From a virus: a stretch of 58,712 nt of DNA. The notes under the pieces are model-generated. The model made no database searches, had not been told where the DNA came from, and saw only the letters and a program-made list of their open reading frames with translations. A program made the translations under genes and the position numbers. The stretch covers positions 1 through 58,712 of IMG/VR virus record IMGVR_UViG_3300026078_000033. One strand, 5' to 3'. Shown here one piece after another: positions 6,446 through 14,404 of this stretch. How positions within the stretch are numbered: the first letter of the stretch is position 1; each line of letters opens with the position of its first letter.

Positions 6446-7998
6446 GATCCACCGGCCAAACCGACCTGGCGGCCGCGCTTCTCCAGGCGTCCGGACAGGG
6501 CAGCGCCGTCGGCCTTGGTGATGGTGCCGCCGGTGAGGGCCTTGCCGATCTCGACCTTGATGGCGCCGGCGTCTTCCTCGGTGATGGCCTGCGAGATCTG
6601 CGCGCAGATGCCGTCGAAGACGCTCCGGTCGGGCTCGGATTCCGGCTCGGGCTCGGGCGCGGTGTCCTGCGCGGCGGCTGTCTGCGACGCGGGGGCAGCT
6701 GGCGGGTCGGCCGAGAAGTAGCCGCTGCCCAGACCACGAATCAGGATCTCGGCGTCCGCGGCGCTGAGCTTGTCCAGCGACTCGACGTCGCGGCCCAGGG
6801 CGCCGTTGATGATGCCCAGCCGGGTGGCGGCGTCGCCCTCGAGCACGCCGCGGCTGTTGAGCAGCGAGTTGATCGTGCGGACCTGGGCGTCGCTGATCCC
6901 GCCGGAAACCGGGGCCGCGGCCGCCGGGCGCGGCGACGGCTTCGGGCCGCCGCGTTTTGCCCGCGGCGCCGGTGCTGCCGGGCGTGCCGGCGGCTGCGGC
7001 GCGGGCGAGGACTGCGCGGGTTGTGCCGTCGGTGCCGGCACGGCGGCCGGCGGCTCGGGCACGACGGCGGCGGGCTGCTCGGCGGCCGGTGCCGGCGGAT
7101 ACAGGTCCGGGGTGCCGGACAGGATCCTGACGACCTGGCGGGCCTCATCCGGGCTGAGGTGCGCCGCATCGTCGACGTTGCGGCCCAGGATCTCGGACAG
7201 CTCGGACAGCCGGTCCGGGCCGTGGGCGCCGCGCTTGCGGGCCAGCAGCGAGTTGATCCGGGCGATCCAGTCGGGGCGCGCCCACTGCTCGGCGGGCGCG
7301 CCGTCGGCCGCGGACAGGTCGTGCCCGCAGCCGCTGCAGAACCTCGCGGCTTCGTCGTGGTCGGACCTGCCGCAGCTGGCGCAGTTCTTCGGCGCGGGCA
7401 GCTCGTGCCCGCAGCCGTCGCAGAACCGGGCCTTCGCATCAGTGGTGGTCTTCGCGCAGCCGGTGCAGGTCTTGGTCGCGGGGTGCAGGTCGGTCTGGGC
7501 CCACTGGTCCAGGGCCACACCGAAACGAATCCCGCCGTTCTTCAGCCCGTTGCTGATCAGTTCGGGCTTGCCGCCGATGCCGGGCTTGCCGTAGGCGGGC
7601 CGCTCGACTCCGCCGATGGAGACGTACATCCACATGCCGCCGTCGTCGTCGAGGGCGGGCAGGCCGCGCTCGTCGAACGCCATCGGACGCCAGTTCCAGG
7701 CCAGGTCAGCGTCCAGGAACCTGTCGGTGACTTCGGCGTGGCCGACGTAGTCGTCGTGGTCGTGGGCGTTGCTGACGGTGCTGCGGCAGGTGTTGCACCA
7801 GACGGCGGCGTGCCGGTCGCAGGTGGCGCCGGCCTTCTGTTCGCTGGCCCAGTTGCAGTCCCAGCAGTAGACCCGCGGCTTCTTGCCGATGCTGCGGGCC
7901 GGGATCGGCTCCCGCAGCGCCCGCAGCGCGCGGTGGTTGACGCGCCGCGGCTTCGGCTTCGGCACGGCGGCCGCGGGGGTGGTGTCGTTCTCTTCCAT
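6442..7998 (-). CDS. ssDNA-annealing protein, Rad52/ERF-like, with zinc ribbons and duplicated C-terminal domain
   Basis: 518 residues from ATG 7998. Residues 45-71 hold Cys/His pairs (CWDC, C, CNTC). Residues about 86-168 resemble the ERF/Rad52 annealing core: AEVTDRFLDADLAWNWRP, MYVSIGGVERPAYG, then ELISNGLKNGGIRFGVALD, corresponding to the family's VTDRL-W and SDALKRA-FG motifs. Two zinc ribbons follow (178-196 and 206-224; C-x2-C then C-D/S-G-C). A domain occurs twice, at about 246-296 and 374-424 (INSLL...LGR-V...LS-EA...IL-GL), separated by a Pro/Ala linker. Such proteins anneal single strands in phage recombination. No partner exonuclease is visible nearby. Confidence 0.6.
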   Translation of the reverse strand: MEENDTTPAAAVPKPKPRRVNHRALRALREPIPARSIGKKPRVYCWDCNWASEQKAGATCDRHAAVWCNTCRSTVSNAHDHDDYVGHAEVTDRFLDADLAWNWRPMAFDERGLPALDDDGGMWMYVSIGGVERPAYGKPGIGGKPELISNGLKNGGIRFGVALDQWAQTDLHPATKTCTGCAKTTTDAKARFCDGCGHELPAPKNCASCGRSDHDEAARFCSGCGHDLSAADGAPAEQWARPDWIARINSLLARKRGAHGPDRLSELSEILGRNVDDAAHLSPDEARQVVRILSGTPDLYPPAPAAEQPAAVVPEPPAAVPAPTAQPAQSSPAPQPPARPAAPAPRAKRGGPKPSPRPAAAAPVSGGISDAQVRTINSLLNSRGVLEGDAATRLGIINGALGRDVESLDKLSAADAEILIRGLGSGYFSADPPAAPASQTAAAQDTAPEPEPESEPDRSVFDGICAQISQAITEEDAGAIKVEIGKALTGGTITKADGAALSGRLEKRGRQVGLAGGS

Positions 7999-8000
7999 GG

Positions 8001-8423
8001 TTACGCTTCCGTCGTGAGCAGCTGGGTGGCGCGGGTGGTGCACGCGCGCAGACGGGCCTGGGCGACCTCGGGGTCGCAGGCGGCGTCGCGGTCGTAGACC
8101 CGCTGGGCGCGGGTGGTGGTGCCGTAGGACACGAGCAGCTGCTCGTGGCAGGCGGCGACGATGGCGTGGTCGCTGACGGCCCACGGGTCCAGGTCGGCGG
8201 CGAACAGCAGCAGCGCCACCGTGGGCACGTCCAGCTGCAGCCGCGGGCCGTTCACCTCGGGACCGTCGGCCCAGTGGAACCCGACGGGCAGCACCGGGAT
8301 CTGGGTCAGGCCCATCGCGGCCGCCATCGCCGGCGTGCGCTCGCGGCCGCGGTTCGGGTGGATCGGGTAGGCGTGGGTGCCGGCCAGCGGCACCGCGCAC
8401 GCGGGCATCGTCAGGGCGGTCAT
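8001..8423 (-). CDS. Unknown protein (140 aa)
   Basis: Starts at ATG 8423 (ATGA overlap with the upstream stop). Contains AYPIHPNRGRERTPAMAAAM and a helical C-terminal half. No transmembrane or Cys features. Lies directly upstream of the annealing-protein gene. Function unknown. Confidence 0.6.
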   Translation of the reverse strand: MTALTMPACAVPLAGTHAYPIHPNRGRERTPAMAAAMGLTQIPVLPVGFHWADGPEVNGPRLQLDVPTVALLLFAADLDPWAVSDHAIVAACHEQLLVSYGTTTRAQRVYDRDAACDPEVAQARLRACTTRATQLLTTEA

Positions 8424-8836
8424 CGCGCAGCCCCGCAGTCCTCGCATGAGCACGGGCTGACCAGGTACCAGAACCTGACCGACACGCCCTGGTAGTCGCC
8501 GCAGGCGGAGACCCGGTTCTGGCTCGGCGAGCCACCCAGCGGGTATTCGGCGTAGTCGAGGTCGAACTGCTCGGCCAGCTGCATCACTCGGCCGCGGATC
8601 TCGTGGTCGGAGAGCCCAAGGCCCCTGACGTGGACGTCGATGCTGCCGGAGCCGATGTTCCAGCCGCCGATTCGGATACCGATCGGTACACGCCCCATCA
8701 GCTCGCCGAGCACGCGGTATGCCAGCAGGTCCTGGTCACGCTGCTGCTGCTCGATGCTCTTGGGGCCCTGGCGTACCTCGGCGGTCGAGACGATGCCGTT
8801 CTGGACGAGGACGGCCGTGGCCTGTTCGGGGGTCAC
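8420..8836 (-). CDS. Unknown protein (138 aa)
   Basis: GTG start at 8836 overlaps the upstream stop (GTGA). The longer frame to 9322 runs over two other genes and is not supported. N-terminal helical region TPEQATAVLVQNGIVSTAEV, then a beta-rich portion with two Gly-rich turns and a Cys pair near the end (CSCEDC). Function unknown. Confidence 0.6.
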   Translation of the reverse strand: MTPEQATAVLVQNGIVSTAEVRQGPKSIEQQQRDQDLLAYRVLGELMGRVPIGIRIGGWNIGSGSIDVHVRGLGLSDHEIRGRVMQLAEQFDLDYAEYPLGGSPSQNRVSACGDYQGVSVRFWYLVSPCSCEDCGAAR

Positions 8837-9024
8837 TGGGCCGCACCACCTTCCGCGGCCTGCTCGGCGAACTGCGACCAGCGCGCGGCCGAGCGCCACA
8901 GCTTCGTCGCGCGGTGGTAGTCGCCGGCGTTCCAGGCCTCGTAGCCCTCGGCCGTCTCGACCGTGGCGTACGTCTTGTACTTGTCCTCCGCCGCCAGCGC
9001 GGCGGCGGTCTCGATGGCACTCAC
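8833..9024 (-). CDS. Small unknown protein (63 aa)
   Basis: Alpha-helical, with A-W-N-A-G-D-Y-x-R-A-x-K-L-W in the middle, resembling a single tetratricopeptide-like hairpin. ATGA/GTGA overlaps on both sides. Function unknown. Confidence 0.6.
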   Translation of the reverse strand: MSAIETAAALAAEDKYKTYATVETAEGYEAWNAGDYHRATKLWRSAARWSQFAEQAAEGGAAQ

Positions 9025-9512
9025 AGGTCCTCCCAGCGCTCGACGCCGGCAGCCTCCAGGGCCATCTCCTCGCGGATCTGGCGGACGTCCTCGGCCTCGG
9101 CGTAGTCCACGTACTCAGCCGGCAGCGCGTCCGCGCTGTTGTCGTCGACGGGGATGTCCGCGCCGTCGTAGCGCTGAAGGACGGCGGCGTGGTTGCCGGC
9201 GGCGTCGGTGCTGTATACGACGAAGGTGTCGGCGTCGACGGGCTCGATGTAGGCGCTGGCGCCGCTCGGGGCCGCGTCATCAGCCGGGGCGGCCGCTGCG
9301 GTGAACAGGTCCTGCTGGCCATCGTCGTGCTGCTGCTCTAGCAGGCCGTCGTTGATGGCGTCAATGGCCAGCGACAACGTGTAGGAGCGGGTCTTGGCCT
9401 GCAGCCTGCGCGCGGCAGTGCTCTTGTCCGCGGGCAGCTTCGCGCGGCCGTTCTGAACCTGGCGGGCGTCGTATAGCAGCTTGAGCAGGTAGTTGCGGTC
9501 GACGGCGGTCAC
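9021..9512 (-). CDS. Unknown protein (163 aa)
   Basis: An N-terminal basic helical part (AVDRNYLLKLLYDARQVQNG) is followed by an acidic, Ala/Asp-rich half. Coupled by ATGA to the next acidic protein. No recognisable motif. Confidence 0.6.
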   Translation of the reverse strand: MTAVDRNYLLKLLYDARQVQNGRAKLPADKSTAARRLQAKTRSYTLSLAIDAINDGLLEQQHDDGQQDLFTAAAAPADDAAPSGASAYIEPVDADTFVVYSTDAAGNHAAVLQRYDGADIPVDDNSADALPAEYVDYAEAEDVRQIREEMALEAAGVERWEDL

Positions 9513-9967
9513 TCGTCATCACCGCCGTCCACGTCCTCGTCGTCGACGTCGAAGTGCTCGTCGTCGTAGCGGCTGGCGGCGTTCTCCTCGGCGTAGCGGT
9601 CCTCGTCGGCCGCGTCGAGCTCCGCCTCGGCGGCGCGCTCGTCGCCGTAGAGCTCGTCGGCGGTCAGGACGTCGGCGTTGGTCAGGCCCTCGTACGGGTC
9701 GTCCTCGTCGTCCTTCTCCTGGACGCCGGCGACGCGGTCCCAGGCCTCGTGGTCGAGATAGTCCATGCCGCCGTGGGTGCCGAGCGCGGTCGCGGCCGCG
9801 AGGGCGAGGGTGGCGTGCACCTGGGCGTCGGCCAGGTCGGCGAGCCGCTGATTGATGCGCTCCTGCGCGGTCAGAGTCGCTTTCCAGCCGAGGTCAGCGT
9901 CTGCCCACTCGTCGGCGGCCGCGCGCATCCGCTCGGCTTCGAGGTAGTGCTCGGGTCCGGTAGCCAT
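9509..9967 (-). CDS. Acidic protein (152 aa) with Asp/Glu tail
   Basis: Start at ATG 9967, 1 nt after the upstream stop. The first half is helical (YLEAERMRAAADEW and on); the last 60 residues are dominated by Asp/Glu, ending DDEDVDGGDDE. The tail could mimic DNA or bind basic host proteins, but this is inference from composition only. Confidence 0.65.
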   Translation of the reverse strand: MATGPEHYLEAERMRAAADEWADADLGWKATLTAQERINQRLADLADAQVHATLALAAATALGTHGGMDYLDHEAWDRVAGVQEKDDEDDPYEGLTNADVLTADELYGDERAAEAELDAADEDRYAEENAASRYDDEHFDVDDEDVDGGDDE

Positions 9968-9968
9968 G

Positions 9969-11384
9969 TCAGGCCTCGCTCTCGATGCAAGCGGCGTGCG
10001 CGAACAGCTGGCCCACAACGAGGTCGTAGGCGGCCGGGACGGTGGGCTCCCCTACGGCGAACTCGCGGCCGCACACGGTGCAGGCCTCACCGTCCATCTG
10101 CGCGCGGCTGAAGTGGCTCTCGTCCCGGTCGGCGCCGTCCAGGTCCATCAGGTCGCGGATCTCGGCCTCGGTCTCGGCGTCGGCCGCGTCCTCGACGAAC
10201 TGCACGGGCTCGGCTTCCGGCGACAGGGAGAAGAACGAGATCGGCGTCAGCCCTTCCGGCGCCCGATCGAGCCGAACCAGCGCCCGACCGAGCGTGATCT
10301 TGACGACCATCCCGGCAGCGCCGGTCATGTTGTCGACGACACGGAGCCCCGGTGCGAACGATGCGGTCGCCTGATCGGCGTACCAGGCGTCGACGGCGTC
10401 GGCCGTGGCGTCCATGTCGGCGAACGCGCGCTCGGCTCCCGGGTCGGGCTCGCCCTCGGGCAGGACCAGGAGTTCGAGCTCCCAGTCGGCCAGCGACTCC
10501 TCGTCGTCGTCCTGGCGCATCGGCAGGCCGGCCGCGAGCGCGATCAGCTCGATTTCGTCGGCCTCGGCGTCAAACACGCCGCGGACGTCGCCGAGTTCGT
10601 CGGTGAGGTTCCCGATCGCCTCGTCGATCGCGTCGAGCTTCAGTGCCACGGTGAAGCGGCGGTCGGGCCCGAAGTCGTCGCTGGCGAACCGGGTGTGCGC
10701 CTCGCGGATGCTGGTCCATGCCGCGGTGAGCTGGCCGATGTGGTTGGACGGTTCCGCGTCCGGTTCGGCCAGTTGCGCGGCGAGCGGCGCCAGGTGCATG
10801 TGCATCTCATGCCGGCCGAGCAGCTCGGGGCGTAGCGCGGTGTAGGTCTGGATGGCGGCGATGCTGGCGGCCATTTCGGATGAGGCGGCGTCGACGGCGT
10901 ACAGGGCCGGGAGCCGGTCCAGGGCGTCGACCGCGTCGGACAGCGGCCGCGGGTTGGCGGCGGGCGTGTCCGCCGGCGCCTTGCGGGTGTCGAGCTGGGC
11001 GAGGTTGATGGTGCGCCGCAGGGACTTGCCGGGGACCAGGCGGTTCACGTCGAACGCGTGCTCGTCGCGCACGTTGGGCACGTAGGGCTGCTCCTGTTCG
11101 CGCAGCCAGGCCAGGGCCTCGACAGACACGCCGGGATACGCGAGCGGGAGCTCGCGGGCGGTCGGCTTGAGGTCCTCGTCGTCCTCGTCGACGGCGAGCA
11201 GGTCCTCGTGCGAGGGCTCGCGCCCGTTGCCGGCGATGAGGTCGTCGAAGCTGGGCTCACGCCAGCGGTCGCCGGTGAGGTGTGTTGCCTGCGGGGTGCG
11301 CGCCGTGGCGCACGGGATCGTCGCCTCGGCGGCGAGGTTGGCGCGCTTCTTCCGCGCGAGGCGCGGGAGGGTAAGATCTGACAT
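9969..11384 (-). CDS. Large unknown early protein (471 aa) with C-terminal Cys/His site
   Basis: First gene of the early operon after the terminator at 11435-11466. ATG preceded by AGAGG at 8 nt. Mostly acidic with several Ala/Asp-rich segments. A short beta-rich segment (LRVVDNMTGAAGMVVKITLG) may form a small SH3-like barrel. The last 45 residues carry C-x2-C then H-A-A-C (EACTVCGREF, FAHAACIE), a zinc-finger-like pattern. I do not recognise the family. Size and position as first early gene suggest an abundant takeover protein. Confidence 0.7.
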   Translation of the reverse strand: MSDLTLPRLARKKRANLAAEATIPCATARTPQATHLTGDRWREPSFDDLIAGNGREPSHEDLLAVDEDDEDLKPTARELPLAYPGVSVEALAWLREQEQPYVPNVRDEHAFDVNRLVPGKSLRRTINLAQLDTRKAPADTPAANPRPLSDAVDALDRLPALYAVDAASSEMAASIAAIQTYTALRPELLGRHEMHMHLAPLAAQLAEPDAEPSNHIGQLTAAWTSIREAHTRFASDDFGPDRRFTVALKLDAIDEAIGNLTDELGDVRGVFDAEADEIELIALAAGLPMRQDDDEESLADWELELLVLPEGEPDPGAERAFADMDATADAVDAWYADQATASFAPGLRVVDNMTGAAGMVVKITLGRALVRLDRAPEGLTPISFFSLSPEAEPVQFVEDAADAETEAEIRDLMDLDGADRDESHFSRAQMDGEACTVCGREFAVGEPTVPAAYDLVVGQLFAHAACIESEA

Positions 11385-11434
11385 TGATCAGCCTCTTTCT
11401 CTGGGTGGGAACTCTGGGGATTGCTGGTCATCTC

Positions 11435-11466
11435 GAGCCCGGACCTGTTCGCGCAGGTGCGGGCTC
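11435..11466. terminator. Hairpin after the Cro/HTH pair
   Basis: gagcccggacctg (11435-11447) pairs with caggtgcgggctc (11454-11466), 12 of 13 bp, around a 6-nt loop ttcgcg. It sits just beyond the stop of the HTH gene at 11481 and before the 471-aa gene, so it may act as an attenuator or antitermination point. Confidence 0.55.
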
Positions 11467-11480
11467 ACTGCTTTCGGCGC

Positions 11481-11777
11481 TCAGGACTTCCTGGCGCGAG
11501 TTTGGGAACTGGGCTGGATGTCCGGCACAGCGCCCGTTGCGGTGGTGTCAGGAGTGCTCTCGCTGTCGCTGGTCTGCGCGGCGAACTTGGCCGAGATGTC
11601 GAGCATGTCCGCGACGGAGAACCGGATGTAGCGACCGAACTCCCGGTGCGGCAGCGACTTGATGTGCCGTCGCAGCCAGCGCTCCGGCAGTTCGAACTCG
11701 GCGGCGGCGGTCTCGTAGCTGAAGTGCCGTGTCGGGCTGAAACCGACCGACGCTGTAGCCGCTTGTGCGGACGTCAT
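11481..11777 (-). CDS. Excisionase/MerR-type HTH protein
   Basis: 98 residues. Residues about 20-62 (SYETAAAEFELPERWLRRHI, then REFGRYIRFSVADMLDI) match the winged-helix pattern of HTH_17/excisionase proteins: an AAAEF helix, WLRRHI recognition helix and R-x-I-R-F-S wing. Coupled by ATGA to the Cro-like gene. Candidate Xis or early regulator; a second candidate is at 50793-50981. Confidence 0.6.
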   Translation of the reverse strand: MTSAQAATASVGFSPTRHFSYETAAAEFELPERWLRRHIKSLPHREFGRYIRFSVADMLDISAKFAAQTSDSESTPDTTATGAVPDIQPSSQTRARKS

Positions 11778-12001
11778 GCGTCGACCGTCGTTATTGAGCG
11801 GATCGTGGTGTCCAGTTCCTTAGCGATCTGGCGCATACGCTCGTGCGGCGGTAGGTAGCTGCCGCGCTCGACCTGGCTGATGTAGCTGTTGCTCATGCCG
11901 ATGCGCTCGCTCAGCTGGCGGGCACTGACGCCCTTGGCCTCGCGCACCTCTCTGAGAGCCGCCGGATCAATCCGGCGCCATCTGGGATCACGCTTTTGCA
12001 T
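11774..12001 (-). CDS. Cro-like XRE repressor
   Basis: 75 residues from ATG 12001; the longer frame reaches into the operator. A single HTH_3 domain fills it: LREVREAKGVSARQLSERIG, then SNSYISQVERG and RQIAKELD. As the first gene of the leftward lytic programme and divergent from the larger repressor at 12204, its position matches Cro. The 9-bp-armed palindrome at 12008-12030 sits immediately upstream of its start. Confidence 0.75.
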   Translation of the reverse strand: MQKRDPRWRRIDPAALREVREAKGVSARQLSERIGMSNSYISQVERGSYLPPHERMRQIAKELDTTIRSITTVDA

Positions 12002-12180
12002 GCTTAGATGTAAGCACTGACTGCTTACATAGGTCAAGCCTTTGGATGCTTACTCCGCTTACCCAGCGCCTACCGAGCAGCCCCCCAGGCTCGCAACATG
12101 TAGTTAAAAGTAAGCACCTTATGGCGTGGGGGTGGCGTAAAACCCTGGTCAAGACGGACGTTTCGTGCTGACGTGCTTAC
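12001..12180. promoter_or_regulatory. Lysis-lysogeny switch: GTAAGCA operators between divergent repressors
   Basis: A perfect inverted repeat ATGTAAGCA-N5-TGCTTACAT spans 12008-12030. Further half-sites occur at 12001-12007 (tgcttag), 12047-12053 (tgcttac), 12056-12062 (cgcttac), 12110-12116 (gtaagca) and 12174-12180 (tgcttac). They lie in the 202-bp region between the Cro-like gene and the repressor at 12204 and cover likely promoters in both directions. The multi-operator arrangement is typical of a phage genetic switch. Confidence 0.75.
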
Positions 12181-12203
12181 AAAAGTCGTGCATCATATGG
12201 AGC

Positions 12204-12680
12204 ATGGGAGACGACTGGAAGCGCCTAGGGAGGCTCGTTGCTGAGCGCCGCAAGGCACTCGGTATGAGCAGCCAGGTAGCCCTGGCTGAAGCGTCAGGAA
12301 TCGGGCGATCCACCATCCAAAAGATCGAATGGGGCACCGCCAGTCCTGAACGAAAAACCAGGCGGATGTTGGAGCTGGCCCTCCGCTGGGAGGAGGGGAG
12401 CATCACCGCGATCCTCGCCGGCGGCGACCCGACACCGACAGCGGGGGAAGTCGATGCTGAAACCGAACGTGCCTGGCAGCGCGAGCCCACAGCCCCCGGT
12501 GACCTATCGCAGTTGATTCGCAACGTCGTGTTCGAGGCGGCTATCGGCTTGGCTCCCGGTGCATCCGCAGCACAGATCCGTGCGGTCGAAGAGCGGGCTC
12601 GCAAACTTGCACGTGAAGCCGGTTATACCGTGGCTCGAGAGCGGCAGGACGCGCATACAGAGGAAGAGCCAGGACTCTGA
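12204..12680 (+). CDS. Immunity repressor candidate (XRE/HTH)
   Basis: 158 residues from ATG 12204; a GTG at 12165 would extend it through an operator half-site. HTH at residues about 8-60: LGRLVAERRKALGMSSQVAL, ASGIGRSTIQKIEWG, then RRMLELALRW. The C-terminal half is a helical, acidic region without a LexA-type protease, as in many actinophage repressors. Divergent from the Cro-like gene over shared operators. Its own stop codon lies within the loop of a strong terminator. Inferred to maintain lysogeny. Confidence 0.7.
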   Translation: MGDDWKRLGRLVAERRKALGMSSQVALAEASGIGRSTIQKIEWGTASPERKTRRMLELALRWEEGSITAILAGGDPTPTAGEVDAETERAWQREPTAPGDLSQLIRNVVFEAAIGLAPGASAAQIRAVEERARKLAREAGYTVARERQDAHTEEEPGL

Positions 12681-12695
12681 CGTCCTGGCTCTTCC
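12662..12695 (+). terminator. Strong terminator at repressor stop codon
   Basis: A perfect 14-bp stem (ggaagagccaggac with its complement) surrounds a 6-nt loop tctgac at 12676-12681, which overlaps the TGA stop of the repressor. An AT-rich stretch with cttttta follows about 15 nt later. Confidence 0.8.
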
Positions 12696-12815
12696 CGCGT
12701 TCGAACATACGTTCTTTTTAACGATGTACAGACCCTAGACCTGCAACACAACTTGGTGGCAGTGTGGATCGTCTAACCGTGAGACGGGCGTGAGCATCTA
12801 CGGGAGGACAAACCA

Positions 12816-13052
12816 GTGGTGGAATCTGACCAACCCAGCGAAACAGGCGTCTTAGCCGTCTTCCACGTAGTCGTAGGAGACATTCCCGACAAGGCAGCCT
12901 ACGGCTGCATCAACGAGGACGGCGAAGCAGTTGTCAACGCCGACCGCGCCGCCTTCGAAGGCGACCTCCAAGCGCGCGAGAACGCGAACAAGGTCGCAAT
13001 GGAGCTCTTCGCGAAACTCATGGCCGCCACCTCCATGAAGCTCGCCGTCTAA
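12816..13052 (+). CDS. Small unknown protein (78 aa)
   Basis: GTG start with GGGAGG 8 nt upstream. Acidic-to-neutral, with a hydrophobic N-terminal strand (GVLAVFHVVVGDI) and a helical C-terminal half. Follows the repressor after a terminator, so it has its own promoter, probably in 12700-12800. It could be expressed in the lysogen. No family recognised. Confidence 0.6.
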   Translation: MVESDQPSETGVLAVFHVVVGDIPDKAAYGCINEDGEAVVNADRAAFEGDLQARENANKVAMELFAKLMAATSMKLAV

Positions 13053-13080
13053 GCCACCGGCTCGCACCCGCCCCACCCAC

Positions 13081-13120
13081 GACCGCCGCCGACGCCGCAC
13101 ATGCGGCGCCAACGGCGGTC
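13081..13120. terminator. Bidirectional terminator between convergent genes
   Basis: gaccgccg (13081-13088) pairs with cggcggtc (13113-13120), and an inner cgccgc/gcggcg stem encloses acat. It separates the rightward small gene from the leftward integrase gene. Confidence 0.7.
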
Positions 13121-13128
13121 GAAACGCG

Positions 13129-14352
13129 TCAGGACACTACACGCAGCCGCGGACGGTCCAGGGCCGCCTCTATGGCCGCCAGGGCCTCAGTCTCCAGCTC
13201 CTTCACCAAGTGCCCGTATCGGTCCACGGTCGTGGTGATGGACTCGTGCCCCAGGCGCCGCTGAATCGCCGGCAGCGGCACGTTCGCGGCGATCAGCCAC
13301 GATGCGTGAGTGTGCCGCAGGTCCTGTAGCGAGGGGTGCTTGCGTAGGCCGCGCTTCTGCGCCTCCGGCACGGCAAGCCGCCAAAACCGGTGGTACCACT
13401 TCGAGTTCGGCCACGGTTGGTCGGCCTCGTCGACGAAGAGGAAGTCCTCCAGGTCGCGTCCCTTGGCCAGTCGGCGCACGACCTTCGCGCCGGTCTCGGA
13501 GACCGCGAGTGTCCGGCGGGCGCGCTTGCTCTTCGGCGCACCCAGGAACGGCTTGCGGTTCTCGTCTTCCTTCCAGGCCCGATGCACGGTGATGCGCAGC
13601 GGCTCGGCGCCGGGGCTCGGGTCGAGGATGTCCTTCACCTTCAGCGCGAACAGCTCCCCGCGGCGTAGCCCGGTCGAGACGGCCAGCACGGCGACGTCCT
13701 GGGCTTCCGGGGCGAGGCTGCCGAGAAGCAGCTGGAACTCGTCGTACTCCAGGAAGCACATGGTTTCGTCGATCTGGTGATCAGGGCGTGGCAGGTCCGT
13801 CTCCGCGCACGGGTTCGAGGAGCGCAGCGCCGGCCGGGCCTTCATGGCCCCCTTCATGATCTGGAACAGCAGCCCGTGAAGGTTCCAGATGTACTTCGGC
13901 GAGTACGGCTTGCGCAGCCACTCGTCGTCGTCGTTCGGGTCCCGTTCGCCGTCGGCGAGCGCGTTCACCCACAGCGCCACGGTCTCCTCGTTGAAGGCGT
14001 CTTCGTCGCGTACGTCGAGCTGGCCGAAGTACGGGCTCATATGCCGTGCCACAAGCTTGCGGTAGTCGTTGCGGGTCTTGGCGTCAATGCCGGACTTCTT
14101 CTTCAGGTATCGCTCGGCCCAGGCATCGAACAGGACCGGTTCGGGCTTCTCCGCCGGCTTCTCGACGGTGACGAAACCCACCTTCGGCACCCAGCCGGGC
14201 GGGTAGCGGTCGCCGTAGCCCTTGACCAGGCCGAGGAACTTCTCGCGAGTCTCGGGGTCGTCGAAGGTCTCCTGACACGGCTTACCGTCCTGGCGCCACA
14301 GCACCAGATAGGCCATGCCGTTCTTGCGGGGCAGATCTTTGGTGTAGGCCAT
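13129..14352 (-). CDS. int: Tyrosine site-specific integrase
   Basis: 407 residues from ATG 14352. The open frame to 14544 reads through the attP core and is not used here. An N-terminal arm-binding region (about 1-65) is followed by a core-binding SAM-like domain (about 70-180) and the catalytic domain. Visible catalytic residues are R230 (STGLRRGELFALK), a Lys in the PKSKRAR turn, R346 (DLRHTHASWL), H369 (LGHES) and nucleophile Y379 (TVDRYGHL). The first His of the H-x-x-R box is Gln343, a tolerated variation. It directs integration into, and with Xis excision from, a host tRNA gene. attP lies immediately upstream. Confidence 0.93.
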   Translation of the reverse strand: MAYTKDLPRKNGMAYLVLWRQDGKPCQETFDDPETREKFLGLVKGYGDRYPPGWVPKVGFVTVEKPAEKPEPVLFDAWAERYLKKKSGIDAKTRNDYRKLVARHMSPYFGQLDVRDEDAFNEETVALWVNALADGERDPNDDDEWLRKPYSPKYIWNLHGLLFQIMKGAMKARPALRSSNPCAETDLPRPDHQIDETMCFLEYDEFQLLLGSLAPEAQDVAVLAVSTGLRRGELFALKVKDILDPSPGAEPLRITVHRAWKEDENRKPFLGAPKSKRARRTLAVSETGAKVVRRLAKGRDLEDFLFVDEADQPWPNSKWYHRFWRLAVPEAQKRGLRKHPSLQDLRHTHASWLIAANVPLPAIQRRLGHESITTTVDRYGHLVKELETEALAAIEAALDRPRLRVVS

Positions 14353-14404
14353 GCCGCGACGGTAGAACCCCGGAGCTTGATCGTTCCGGGGTTCGACAAG
14401 TTTT

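Noticed and set aside
12816-13052. Toxin-antitoxin partner of the repressor
   Set aside because: No toxin fold or paired small gene is visible, and a strong terminator separates it from the repressor.
13129-14352. Serine integrase or transposase
   Set aside because: The Arg, Lys, Arg, His and Tyr pattern of tyrosine recombinases is clear. No inverted terminal repeats or IS-like genes were seen in the window.
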